Of a DNA stretch of 64,000 nt, positions 35,601 through 43,730 are shown piece after piece. The DNA lies in the NCBI RefSeq assembly GCF_001042905.1, contig NZ_JYLB01000012.1, positions 1 through 64,000 on the forward strand, in the 5' to 3' direction. Under the pieces are notes generated by a model that ran no database searches, was not told the DNA's origin, and saw nothing but the letters and a program-made list of their open reading frames with translations. This DNA is from Pseudomonas lini (GTDB lineage: Bacteria; Pseudomonadota; Gammaproteobacteria; Pseudomonadales; Pseudomonadaceae). Position 1 is the stretch's first letter, and the number at the start of each line of letters is the position of its first letter. The position numbers were made by a program, and so were the translations under genes.

Positions 35601-38600
35601 GGCAATGCATGGCGATTTCACCGTGGGACACCACCACGCCTTTCGGTTTGCCGGTGGAGCCCGAGGTGTAAATCAGGTACGCCTGATGTTGCGGAAGGCT
35701 GATAAACGGCAGCTCAGTGGCCGGGTAATTGGCCAGTGCAGCGGCGTCTTCTTCCAGGCACCAGCGACCGACGCTGGCCGGCAATTCACCGAGGGCTGCG
35801 AACATCGCCGCATCGCTGAGCAGCAAACCGATGCCGCTGTCTTCGATCATGTAGTGCAGGCGATCCAGCGGGTATTCCGGGTCCAGCGGCACATACGCGC
35901 CGCCAGCCTTGAGAATCGCCAGGAGGCCGACCACCATCTCCAGCGAACGCTCCAAAGCCAGACCGACCCGCACCTGCGGCCCGACACCGCGCTCGCGCAG
36001 CATCCAGGCCAGACGATTGGCGCGGCTGTCGAGCTCGGCGTAGCTCAAGGTTTGCCCGGCGAAGGTCAGGGCCGGCGCGTCCTTGCGCACCAGCGCCTGC
36101 TCGCTGAACAGGTGATGGATGCATTGATCGAGGCGATGCTCGCCCGGCTCAATGCCGAGGCTGTCGAGCAGGTTTTGCTGTTCAGTGGCTTCCAGCAACG
36201 GCAGTTCGCTGAGACGTTGTTGCGGATCGTCGAGCAACGCTTCCAGCAGATTGCGCCAGTGCCCGGCCATGCGCGCAATGCGCGGTTCATCGAACAAATC
36301 GGTGCTGTAGGTCAGGCAGCAACCGAGGCGATGGTCGAGGTCGGTGACTTCCAGGTTGAGGTCAAACTTGGTCGCTCGCGCATCGTTGGCCAGGTACTCG
36401 ACAGTCATTCCGGCCAGACTGCGACTCTGCTGGAATTCCCAGCGCTGCACGTTGCACATCACCTGGAACAGCGGGTTGTACGCAGCACTGCGGGGCGGTT
36501 GCAAGGCTTCCACCAGATGATCGAACGGCAGGTCCTGATGGGACTGGCCTTCGATCACGGTGTGGCGAACCTGCTTGAACAACTCGCCGACGGACATCTG
36601 CCCGTCGAGCTGGCAGCGCAGCACTTGAGTGTTGAGGAACGCGCCGATCAGCCCTTCGCTTTCCGGGCGAATGCGGTTGGCCACCGGCGCACCGATACGC
36701 AGATCGGTCTGGCCGCTGTAGCGATAGAGCAGAACCGCCAGAGCGGTAGTCATGGTCATGAACAGAGTCAGACCGTTGTAGGCGTTGAAGGCACGAACCC
36801 GCGCCGCGAGCTCATCGCTGAGGTCGAAGCGGAACAGTTCGCCCTGATGGCTTTGCACGGGCGGACGCGGACGATCGGCCGGCAACTCCAGCAGCGGATG
36901 CTCACGGCCCAGTTGCGCGGTCCAGTAATCGAGTTGGCGCTGACGTTCGCCGGATTCCAGCCACTGACGCTGCCACACGCTGTAATCCAGATACTGCACT
37001 GGCAGCGGCTGAAGCGGTGATTCGCGGTCATCGACGAACGCTTCGTAGAGCGCGCTCAGTTCCCGGGCAAAAATGTCCATCGCCCAGCCTTCGGTGACGA
37101 TGTGATGCAGGGTCAGGACGAAGTAATGCTCCTGCTCGGCGGTCTTGACCAGGCAAGCACGCAACAGCGGCCCGGTTTCCAGATCGAAAGGCTTATGGGC
37201 TTCGTCATCGGCCAGTTGCTGGACCTGCCATTCGCGGCCATCGGCATCCAGCGTGGTGAAATCCTTCCAGTCCATGCGCAGGCGAGTGTCTGGATGAACC
37301 TGTTGCCGGGCCACGCCGTCGATGCTCGGGAACGTCGTACGCAGGGTTTCGTGACGCATGATCAACCCTTGCAGCGCCGCTTCGAAACGCCCGACATCCA
37401 GCACGCCGCGCAACCGCGCCATGCCGCCGACGTTGTAGGCCGGGCTGTCCGGTTCCATCTGCCAGAGGAACCACATGCGTTGCTGGGAATAGGACAGTGG
37501 CACCGGTCGGCTGCGGTCGACCTTCTCGATCGGCGGCTGTTGGTTGGTTTTGCCGCTGGCCTGGATCAAGCGAACCTGTTCGGAAAACGCACCCAGCTCA
37601 CTGGCCTCGAACAGCGCCCGCAACGGCAACTCGACGTCGCAGGCCTGGCGGGTGCGGGAAATGATTTGCGTGGCCAACAGCGAGTGGCCGCCGAGGGCGA
37701 AGAAGTCATCGCGCAGGCCGATCTGTGCTTGGCCCAGCACTTCACGCCAGATACCGGCGATTTGTTGCTCAAGGGCAGTGACTGGTTCGACGTGCTCGCG
37801 AACTTGCCACTGGGGCTCCGGCAAGGCGCGACGGTCGAGTTTGCCGCTCGGGCTGAGCGGCATTTCATCCAGACGCATGAGTTGCGCCGGGACCATGTAT
37901 TCCGGCAGCTCAGCGGCCAGCGCGGTTTTCAGGCGCGTGGTTTGAGCCACTTCGGTTTCGCTGTTTTCAGTGGCGATGTAGTAACCGATCAATTGCCCGC
38001 CGGCCGCCGTTTCACGCACCAGTACCACCGCTTGGGCGACTCCGGTCTGCGCCAACAGACGCGCTTCGATTTCTTCCGGCTCGACTCGAAAACCACGCAG
38101 CTTGACTTGCTGATCGAGACGGCCGAGGTATTCGATCACGCCGTCGGCGGTCCAGCGGGCACGGTCGCCGGTGCGGTACAGCCGAGCGCCCTGCTCACCC
38201 AGTGGATCGACCACAAAGCGTTCGGCGGTCAGCGCCGGACGCCCCAGATAGCCCCGGGCCAAACCGATACCGCTGATGCACAGTTCACCCGGCACACCGG
38301 CCGGTACCGGATTGAGGTCACTGTCGAGCACGCGGCACAGCACGTTGCCCAATGGCCGGCCAATCGGCGAACGCTCGCCATCGGCGGTTGTGCAGTGCCA
38401 GTGGGTGACGTTGATCGCCGTTTCGGTCGGGCCGTAGCGGTTGTGCAGTTGCACTGCCGGCAAGTGTTCCAGCACGCGGTTGCGCAGTTCGGCGGGCAAG
38501 GCTTCGCCGCCGGAGAACAGTCGGCGCAGGCTGGTGCATTCGGCGCTGAGTGGTTCGTCGATGAACAACGCCAGCAATGGCGGTACGAAGTGCAATGTGG

Positions 38601-41600
38601 TCACGCCGTACTGCTGAACCAGTTGCGCGATGCGGTGTGGATCGCGGTGTTCGCCAGGGCCGGCGAGCAGCAGGCGGCACCCGGTGATCAGCGGCCAGAA
38701 GCATTCCCACACCGACACGTCGAAACTGATCGGCGCTTTTTGCATCAGCACATCGGTCTGGTCCAGACGGTAGGTGGTTTGCATCCATTGCAGGCGTTCA
38801 GCGAGGGCCGCGTGAGTGTTGCCAACGCCCTTCGGCTGACCGGTGGAACCGGAGGTATAAATCACGTAGGCCAGGTTGTCGCCGTGCAGGTGCAGACCGG
38901 GTGCATGGCTTGGCCAGTTCTCCAGATGCAGGGCGTCCATGGCAATCACGCTGACGCCGTCGGTGGCCGGCAAGCGATCGAGCAATTCGGTTTGGGTCAG
39001 CAGCAACTCGACGCCACTGTCGCTGAGCATGTAGGCCAGGCGCTCAGCCGGGTAATCCGGGTCCAGCGGCACATAAGCGCCGCCGGCCTTGATGATCGCC
39101 AGCAAGCCGATCAGCAACTGCGGCGAACGCTCGGCGGCGATGGCCACGCACACGTCCGGACCGACGCCTTTGTCGCGCAGGTAATGCGCCAGACGGTTGG
39201 CTTGAGCGTGCAGTTCGGCGAAGTCCAGACTGCCACCGTCCCACAGCAGCGCGGTGCGCTCCGGGGTCTGGCGCGCTTGTTCGTTGAGCAACTCAGGCAG
39301 CCATTGGCTGGCCGGTGTGCAGGGTGCGGCGCTCCAGGCGGATTGCTGATCGTGCTCGCTCAAGGTCAGCAATTGCAGGTCGCCGATGGCGGTCGTCGGT
39401 TGTTTGCAGACAGCTCGCAGCAGGTTGCTGAAATGCTCGGCCAGTCGCTCGATAGTCTCCACGTCAAACAACTCGCTGGCGTAGTCGAACGACAAGCTCA
39501 GGCGACCGCTGCGGTCTTCTTCGCTGTGCAATTGCAGGTCGAACTTGGCTTCGCGGCTGTGCCACGGCAGCTCTTCGGCGAGCAGTCCCGGCAAGCGACG
39601 CAGCGCACTGAGATCCCGTTGCTGGTGGTTGAACATCACCTGAAACAGACCCTGCTCGCGGGCCTGCGGGAAGGCTTCGAGCAGTTGTTCGAACGGCAGA
39701 TCCTGATGCGCTTGCGCACCCAATGCGGCTTGACGGGTTTGCGCCAGCAACTCCACGAACGGCAGTCGCGAATCCACCTCGGCGCGCAGCACCTGGGTAT
39801 TGATGAAGAAACCGATCAGCCCTTGGGTTTCCAGGCGCGGACGGTTGGCATTCGGCACACCGATGCGGATGTCGCGTTGGCCGCTGTAGCGATGCAGCAG
39901 GCTCTGGAATGCCGCGAGCAACAGCATGAACAGCGTCGATTCATGGGCCTGGGCGGTCTGGCGAATGGCATCGCTCAGGCTCGCATCCAAACGCAGCGTG
40001 TGGCGGGCGGCGCTGTGAATGTGTTGCGCCGAACGCGGATGATCGGTGGCCAGGTTCAGGGTCGGATGATCAACGCCCAACTGCTCTTTCCAGTAAGCAA
40101 GTTGACGCTCGCCCTCCCCTTGCGCCAACCACTGGCGCTGCCAACTGCCGTAGTCGGCGTATTGCGTCGGCAACGCTGGAAGGCTGGCGGTCTGGCCCTG
40201 AGAAGCGGCCGCGTACAGGCGCGAGAATTCGTCGATCAGCACATTCATCGACCAACCGTCGGCGATGATGTGGTGCATCGTCACCAGCAGTTGATGGTCC
40301 TCATCGCCGAGGCGCACGAGCGTCACCCACAGCAGCGGGCCTTTTTCCAGATCGAACTGTGTACGGGCTTCGTCCTCGCGGATCTGCTGCGCGCGGGCTT
40401 CACGTTCGGCGGCTGGCAGGTCGCTGATGTCGATCACTTGCAGGTTGAATTCGCCGGCAGTAATGACCTGTTGCAGAGCCACACCATCACGCTCGAAAAA
40501 CCGTGTGCGCAGGGATTCGTGACGCTCGATCAGTTGCTGGAAACTGGCGCGCAAGGCGTCTTCGTCCAGTTCGCCGCGCAGGTGCAAGGCACCGGGAATG
40601 TTGTAGGCGCTGCTCTGCGGGTCGAGTTGCCAGGTGATCCACAAACGGTTTTGCGCCAGGGATTGCGGCATGGCTTCGCTGCGCGACAAGGGCATGATCG
40701 CGCCTTGGGCCACGCCGCCATCCTGTTGTTGCTGAGTGATAGCAGTGGCGAATGCGCCAAGGGTTGGCGCTTCGAACAACAGGCGCAGATTCAGCTCCAG
40801 CCCCAACTCTTCACGCAGGCGCGCGACTACTTGAGTGGCGGCGATGGAGTTGCCGCCCAGCAGGAAGAAATGGTCATCGGCGCTGACCTGCTTGACCTGC
40901 AATTGTTCACACCAGATCTGGCCGATCAGGGTTTGCAACTCTGAGCCGATGTTGGTTTCAGACGTGCTTGCGATGTCTGCCGAGGGGAATAGCGCATAGC
41001 TGTCGAGGCTGCCATCGGCCAAGCGATTGCGGCACGCCGAGCGTTGCAACTTGCCGCTGGACGTCTTCGGCAGCGCTCCCGGATTGAGCAATGCCACCAC
41101 GCTCGGTGCTTCCTGATACGCCTCGGCCACCGCTTGACGGATGGCTTTGATCAGGGCCTCGGGCGGCAGGATTTTCTGCACGCTGCGGCTGATTTCCGCG
41201 GCGATGCCGATGCCCTCCTGCCCCTCGATGTTGACTGCGAATGCGGCCACGCGACCTTTGCGCACCACCTCCACTTCACGCTCGATGGTCTGCTCGATGT
41301 CCTGCGGATAGAGGTTGTGACCGCGAACGATCAGCATGTCTTTCAGGCGGCCGGTGATGAACAACTCACCGTCACGCAAAAAGCCCAGGTCGCCGGTGCG
41401 CAGCCAGGTGCGGCCGGCGTGCTGGACGAACGTCTTGGCCGTGGCTTCGGGGTTGCGCCAGTAGCCATGGGCGATGCTCGGCCCGGTGGCCCAGACCTCA
41501 CCGACTGCGTTGTCGGCGAGTTCTTCGAGCGATACGGCATCGACTATCAGCACCGCGTGATCCGGCTGGCTGATGCCGCAACTCATGATCGGACTGCCAT

Positions 41601-42678
41601 CGCCCGGCTCGGCACGGTTCTGCGCCAAGGCCTGATCATCCACGCGCAACGATGGAATGCCCTGGCCGCGCGGGCTGCCGGCAACGAACAGCGTGGCTTC
41701 CGCCAAGCCGTAGGAGGCCATGAAGCTGTCCGGCGTAAAGCCGCAGGCCGCGAACTTCTCGGCGAAGCGCTCCAGGGTGTCGAGGCGAATCGGTTCGGAA
41801 CCGGAATACGCTACGCGCCAGCCACTCAGGTCGAGGCGTTCCAGCGCCGATTCGCTGACCCGTTCGCTGCACAGTCGATAGGCGAAGTCCGGCCCGCCGC
41901 TGATGGTGCCGCCGTACTCGCTGATCGCTTCCAGCCAGCGCAATGGTCGACCGAGGAAGTACGCCGGCGACATCAACACACACGGCACACCGCTGAAAAT
42001 CGGCTGTAACAGGCCGCCGATCAAGCCCATGTCGTGATACAGCGGCAGCCAACTGACGATCACGTCATCGGGGTTCAGATCGATGCCGAATCCGTGACGA
42101 ATCAGCCGTTCGTTGGCCACCAGGTTGCCGTGACTGACTTGCACGCCTTTAGGCAACGCCGTGGAGCCGGAGGTGTATTGCAGGAAGGCGATGTGGTCGC
42201 CGTGCAAGTCCGGCGCAACCCAGCGTTCGGCCAGGGCGCCGTCGAGGGTGTCGACACACAGCAGCGGCGGCGCCTCGTCGATTTGCAGCAACGCGTCGCG
42301 CAGGTCGGCGCTGGTCAGCAGCAAGCGCGGCTCGGCATCGCTAATGATCGACAGCAGACGTTCCTGGTGATGACGACGGGTCGATTCAGGCGGATAGGCC
42401 GGCACCGCGATTACACCTGCGTACAGGCAGCCAAAAAACGCCGCGACGTAATCCGGGCCGCTGGGAAACAGCAACACCGCGCGATCACCAAACGACGTCT
42501 CGGCCTGCAACGCGCCGGCAATGGTTCGCGCCCGCTGATCGAGCTCACGATAACTGAGCACCACCGCCTGATCCTCGGTTTCGGCGAGAAAACGCAAGGC
42601 CACCCGGTCCGGCGTCAGGGCCGCGCGGCGCTGAAGGGCTTGGACCAGTGTGCTAGGGAGTTCGAACGCGTCGGTCAT
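29695..42678 (-). CDS. pvdL: Pyoverdine chromophore NRPS PvdL
   Basis: A 4327-residue synthetase that starts pyoverdine assembly by loading an acyl chain, then L-Glu, D-Tyr and L-Dab. Order by rough residue: fatty-acyl-AMP ligase (TSGSTALPKG, 171); carrier (LGGNSIAA, 610); condensation (HHIIADGW, 803); adenylation (TSGSTGQPKG, 1276); carrier (LGGHSLLA, 1664); condensation (HHIVTEGW, 1861); adenylation (TSGSTGKPKG, 2343); carrier (LGGDSILS, 2733); epimerisation (HHLVVDG, 2913); condensation (HHILIDAW, 3383); adenylation (TSGSTGLPKG, 3874); carrier (LGGHSLLA, 4263). No thioesterase, as expected. FDVSVWE, FDAATER and FDISVWQ are the specificity-loop starts; D-I-W fits Dab. Start 42678 has AGGAAA upstream. 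Confidence 0.96.
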   Translation of the reverse strand: MTDAFELPSTLVQALQRRAALTPDRVALRFLAETEDQAVVLSYRELDQRARTIAGALQAETSFGDRAVLLFPSGPDYVAAFFGCLYAGVIAVPAYPPESTRRHHQERLLSIISDAEPRLLLTSADLRDALLQIDEAPPLLCVDTLDGALAERWVAPDLHGDHIAFLQYTSGSTALPKGVQVSHGNLVANERLIRHGFGIDLNPDDVIVSWLPLYHDMGLIGGLLQPIFSGVPCVLMSPAYFLGRPLRWLEAISEYGGTISGGPDFAYRLCSERVSESALERLDLSGWRVAYSGSEPIRLDTLERFAEKFAACGFTPDSFMASYGLAEATLFVAGSPRGQGIPSLRVDDQALAQNRAEPGDGSPIMSCGISQPDHAVLIVDAVSLEELADNAVGEVWATGPSIAHGYWRNPEATAKTFVQHAGRTWLRTGDLGFLRDGELFITGRLKDMLIVRGHNLYPQDIEQTIEREVEVVRKGRVAAFAVNIEGQEGIGIAAEISRSVQKILPPEALIKAIRQAVAEAYQEAPSVVALLNPGALPKTSSGKLQRSACRNRLADGSLDSYALFPSADIASTSETNIGSELQTLIGQIWCEQLQVKQVSADDHFFLLGGNSIAATQVVARLREELGLELNLRLLFEAPTLGAFATAITQQQQDGGVAQGAIMPLSRSEAMPQSLAQNRLWITWQLDPQSSAYNIPGALHLRGELDEDALRASFQQLIERHESLRTRFFERDGVALQQVITAGEFNLQVIDISDLPAAEREARAQQIREDEARTQFDLEKGPLLWVTLVRLGDEDHQLLVTMHHIIADGWSMNVLIDEFSRLYAAASQGQTASLPALPTQYADYGSWQRQWLAQGEGERQLAYWKEQLGVDHPTLNLATDHPRSAQHIHSAARHTLRLDASLSDAIRQTAQAHESTLFMLLLAAFQSLLHRYSGQRDIRIGVPNANRPRLETQGLIGFFINTQVLRAEVDSRLPFVELLAQTRQAALGAQAHQDLPFEQLLEAFPQAREQGLFQVMFNHQQRDLSALRRLPGLLAEELPWHSREAKFDLQLHSEEDRSGRLSLSFDYASELFDVETIERLAEHFSNLLRAVCKQPTTAIGDLQLLTLSEHDQQSAWSAAPCTPASQWLPELLNEQARQTPERTALLWDGGSLDFAELHAQANRLAHYLRDKGVGPDVCVAIAAERSPQLLIGLLAIIKAGGAYVPLDPDYPAERLAYMLSDSGVELLLTQTELLDRLPATDGVSVIAMDALHLENWPSHAPGLHLHGDNLAYVIYTSGSTGQPKGVGNTHAALAERLQWMQTTYRLDQTDVLMQKAPISFDVSVWECFWPLITGCRLLLAGPGEHRDPHRIAQLVQQYGVTTLHFVPPLLALFIDEPLSAECTSLRRLFSGGEALPAELRNRVLEHLPAVQLHNRYGPTETAINVTHWHCTTADGERSPIGRPLGNVLCRVLDSDLNPVPAGVPGELCISGIGLARGYLGRPALTAERFVVDPLGEQGARLYRTGDRARWTADGVIEYLGRLDQQVKLRGFRVEPEEIEARLLAQTGVAQAVVLVRETAAGGQLIGYYIATENSETEVAQTTRLKTALAAELPEYMVPAQLMRLDEMPLSPSGKLDRRALPEPQWQVREHVEPVTALEQQIAGIWREVLGQAQIGLRDDFFALGGHSLLATQIISRTRQACDVELPLRALFEASELGAFSEQVRLIQASGKTNQQPPIEKVDRSRPVPLSYSQQRMWFLWQMEPDSPAYNVGGMARLRGVLDVGRFEAALQGLIMRHETLRTTFPSIDGVARQQVHPDTRLRMDWKDFTTLDADGREWQVQQLADDEAHKPFDLETGPLLRACLVKTAEQEHYFVLTLHHIVTEGWAMDIFARELSALYEAFVDDRESPLQPLPVQYLDYSVWQRQWLESGERQRQLDYWTAQLGREHPLLELPADRPRPPVQSHQGELFRFDLSDELAARVRAFNAYNGLTLFMTMTTALAVLLYRYSGQTDLRIGAPVANRIRPESEGLIGAFLNTQVLRCQLDGQMSVGELFKQVRHTVIEGQSHQDLPFDHLVEALQPPRSAAYNPLFQVMCNVQRWEFQQSRSLAGMTVEYLANDARATKFDLNLEVTDLDHRLGCCLTYSTDLFDEPRIARMAGHWRNLLEALLDDPQQRLSELPLLEATEQQNLLDSLGIEPGEHRLDQCIHHLFSEQALVRKDAPALTFAGQTLSYAELDSRANRLAWMLRERGVGPQVRVGLALERSLEMVVGLLAILKAGGAYVPLDPEYPLDRLHYMIEDSGIGLLLSDAAMFAALGELPASVGRWCLEEDAAALANYPATELPFISLPQHQAYLIYTSGSTGKPKGVVVSHGEIAMHCRAVIERFGMRPDDCELHFYSINFDAATERLLVPLLSGAQVVLRAQGQWDAQEICGLIRRHNINILGFTPSYGSQLAQWLATQGETLPVRMCITGGEALTGEHLQRIRAAFKPSLFFNAYGPTETVVMPLASLAPEQLEEGLGSVPIGSVIGARVAYILDADLALVPQGATGELYVGGAGLAQGYHQRPGMTAERFVADPFAANGGRLYRTGDLVRQRVDGLVEYLGRIDHQVKIRGFRIELGEIETRLLEHESVREAVVLALDAPSGKQLVGYLVTDVAEQDEAQQTALREALKAHLKSQLPDYMVPTHLILLTSMPLTANGKLDRRALPAPDPELNRQHYVAPSNELELMLAGIWCEVLNVQQVGLNDNFFELGGDSILSIQVVSRARQQGIHFSPRDLFQHQTVQTLAAVATRTEQVTAEQGLLSGESRLTPIQHWFFDTEIPERQHWNQALLLEPTVALEPHRLEQALLAVIEQHDALRLRFTDVAGHWQAEHQAVSDAAVLWQVHVPAMDRCVALFADAQRSLDLEQGPLIRALLVDDAEGQQRLFIAIHHLVVDGVSWRVLLDDLQTVYRQLDAEQSVKLPAKTSGFKDWAARLQAYAGSESLREELSWWQTQLAGPSAELPCDHPQGGQQNRHAQTVSVRLDSERTRQLLQQAPTAYRTQVNDLLLTALARVLCRWSGHKSALIQLEGHGRETLFDEIDLTRTVGWFTSAYPLRLTPMNEQGASIKAIKEQLRAVPHKGLGYGVLRYLADGVCRQTMAAMPVAPITFNYLGQFDQSFGSDALFRPLDEPVGAAHDPHAPLPNELSVDSQVYGGELVLRWTFSAERHDLQTITELAEAYLGELQSLIQHCLSDNAGGLTPSDFPLARLTQPQLDALPVPAAMIEDVYPLTPMQEGMLLHTLLEPGTGLYYMQDRYRINSELDPQRFAQAWQAVIARHEALRASFCWNVGEDMLQVIHKPGSTPIEYLDWSAVAETEQEPKLQALLKSEREAGFDLLNQAPFHLRLIRVGAARYWFMMSNHHILIDAWCRSLLMNDFFEIYTALGEGREAQLAVPPRYRDYIGWLQRQSLAEARQWWQQNLQGFERTTPIPSDRPFLREHAGDSGGMIVGDRYTRLDARDGAQLRELAQAHQLTINTFAQAAWALVLRRLSGDRDVLFGVTVAGRPVEMPEMQRTVGLFINSIALRVKMPEDDQRCSVRQWLTGLLDSNMQLREYEYLPLVSIQENSELPKGQPLFDSLFVFENAPVEVSVLDRAQSLNATSDSGRTHTNFPLTAVCYPGDDLGLHLSYDQRYFDESTVERMLGEFKRLLLALVEGFHGDMADLPLLGTEEQDFLIHGCNQSEHDYPLEQSYVSLFEAQVAEHPQRIAASCLDQQHSYVELNQRSNRLGHALIAAGVGLDQPVALLAERNLDLLGMIIGSFKAGAGYLPLDPGLPSQRLSRIIDLSRTPLLVCTQACREQAVALLEEFGCANRPRLLVWEDVQASDVSVANPGIYSGPDNLAYVIYTSGSTGLPKGVMVEQRGMLNNQLSKVPYLKLSAADVIAQTASQSFDISVWQFLAAPLFGARVDIVPNSIAHDPQGLLAHVQSHGITVLESVPSLIQGMLAQDRMSLDGLRWMLPTGEAMPPELAHQWLLRYPEIGLVNAYGPAECSDDVAFFRVDLASTRGSYLPIGTPTDNNRLYLLDGALELVPLGAVGELCVAGIGVGRGYVSDPLRTAQVFVPNPFGAPGDRLYRTGDLARRRSDGVLEYVGRIDHQVKIRGYRIELGEIEARLHEQPEVRDAAVGVQEGVNGKHLVGYLVAADSALNPNERLERIKQRLRAELPEYMVPLHWLWLDKLPLNANGKLDRKALPVLEIGQLQSQDYQAPRNELEQTLADIWAEVLKVEKVGVRDNFFELGGHSLLATQIASRVQKALQRNVPLRAMFECSTVGELAEYIDGLAASDITEEKVDRLNDLMAELEGL

Positions 42679-42832
42679 GGGGTTTCCTGCCTGATTTCGG
42701 CTTGCAAGTGGAATCGGTTTTCGTACTTCACGCCCGTTCACGGGCATGCAGGACGCGGTCTTCGCCGACCGCGCAAGGCTTGGGAATGCTGTTTTGGCCG
42801 GGGTTTGTGCCCGCAGCCATTCACCAATGAGA

Positions 42833-42856
42833 ACGGATGAGGTCTTGAAATAATTA
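42833..42856 (-). promoter_or_regulatory. PvdS (IS box) promoter of pvdL
   Basis: Minus-strand TAATT (42852-42856), 16 bases, CGT (42833-42835) followed by TC. It differs from the TAAAT consensus by one base but has the right spacing and is the only candidate in the 379-base divergent gap 42679-43057. The leader to the pvdL ATG is about 150 bases. The rest of the gap holds the pvdS promoter; an ACGCCCGTTCACGGGC inverted repeat lies at 42730-42746. Confidence 0.75.
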
Positions 42857-42957
42857 GTCGCCAGACTTGAGTGCCAGCAGGCTTGCGGTCAGCAGGTGAG
42901 TCAGCGTGTCGCAGTTCTCACTCTGCTCTTTTCTGGCGCATTAATTCTCTTTCTCAA

Positions 42958-42986
42958 TTGACAATCATTATCATTCAGCCTAATTT
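42958..42986 (+). promoter_or_regulatory. Fur-controlled promoter of pvdS
   Basis: -35 TTGACA (42958-42963), 17-bp spacer, -10 TAATTT (42981-42986). The spacer and -35 are covered by a Fur box of NATWAT hexamers (GACAATCATTATCATTCAG, 42960-42978). Iron-loaded Fur would block RNA polymerase here, which is the known master switch of pyoverdine synthesis. Confidence 0.9.
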
Positions 42987-43057
42987 GTCGCTCGATGTGT
43001 AGGACGGCTCCTATCCCCTGCCGTCCCACGACCCTATTTGCAGCAAGGTGATTTCCA

Positions 43058-43606
43058 ATGACGGAACAAGTATCCACAAGCAGGTGCGATTCACCGCTAC
43101 TTCAGGCCTTCGTCGACAACCGACTGATTCTGGTCAAGATTGCCGCCCGCATCACCGGTTGCCGATCACGCGCCGAAGACGTGGTGCAGGATGCGTTCTT
43201 CCGGCTGCAATCAGCGCCGCAGATCACGTCGTCAATCAAGGCGCAGCTCAGCTATCTGTTCCAGATCGTGCGTAACCTGGCGATCGATCATTACCGCAAG
43301 CAAGCGCTGGAGCAGAAGTATTCGGGGCCGGAAGAGGAAGGTCTGAACGTGGTGATTCAGGGCGCTTCGCCGGAAACCTCGCACATGAATTTCTCGACCC
43401 TGGAAAACATTGCCGATGCCCTGACGGAGCTGCCCAGCCGCACCCGTTACGCCTTCGAGATGTACCGCCTGCACGGCGTGCCGCAAAAAGACATCGCCAA
43501 GGAGCTCGGCGTCTCGCCAACCCTGGTGAACTTCATGATTCGTGATGCGCTGGTGCATTGCCGCAAGGTGTCGGGCAATCGTGCGGATACCTTTGCTCGC
43601 CGTTAA
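43058..43606 (+). CDS. pvdS: Iron-starvation ECF sigma factor PvdS
   Basis: A 182-residue ECF sigma factor that directs RNA polymerase to IS boxes. Region 2: ILVKIAARITGCRSRAEDVVQDAFFRLQ (key EDVVQDAFF) and LFQIVRNLAIDHYRK. Region 4: ALTELPSRTRYAFEMYRLHGVPQKDIAKELGVSPTLVNF (key LPSRTRYAFEMYRLHG). AAGGTGATTTCCA precedes the ATG at 43058. It is divergent from pvdL and converges on pvdY. Activity is normally held by the anti-sigma FpvR, whose gene is not in the window. Confidence 0.96.
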   Translation: MTEQVSTSRCDSPLLQAFVDNRLILVKIAARITGCRSRAEDVVQDAFFRLQSAPQITSSIKAQLSYLFQIVRNLAIDHYRKQALEQKYSGPEEEGLNVVIQGASPETSHMNFSTLENIADALTELPSRTRYAFEMYRLHGVPQKDIAKELGVSPTLVNFMIRDALVHCRKVSGNRADTFARR

Positions 43607-43609
43607 AAG

Positions 43610-43692
43610 CTTCGCGGGCAAGCCTCGCTCCTACAGTTAGAGGTGATGCGCGATGCACCACAAACCTGTAGGAGCGAGGCTTGCCCGCGAAG
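43610..43692. repeat. REPIN (type C: GTAGGAGCGAGGCTTGCCCGCGAAG family)
   Basis: CTTCGCGGGCAAGCCTCGCT on the left pairs with its inverse on the right, 30 bases apart. It lies between the convergent pvdS and pvdY genes. A variant copy is at 56917. Confidence 0.9.
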
Positions 43693-43730
43693 ACTGACTC
43701 AAGACCGCCACAGACCTTGAGCCTTACGCA

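Noticed and set aside
29753..42840. Many long open frames on the plus strand across pvdL (for example 37102-40944, 34393-37020)
   Set aside because: They are antisense shadows caused by high third-position GC of pvdL; no ribosome sites, no recognisable domains, and pvdL domain motifs fill the opposite strand throughout.
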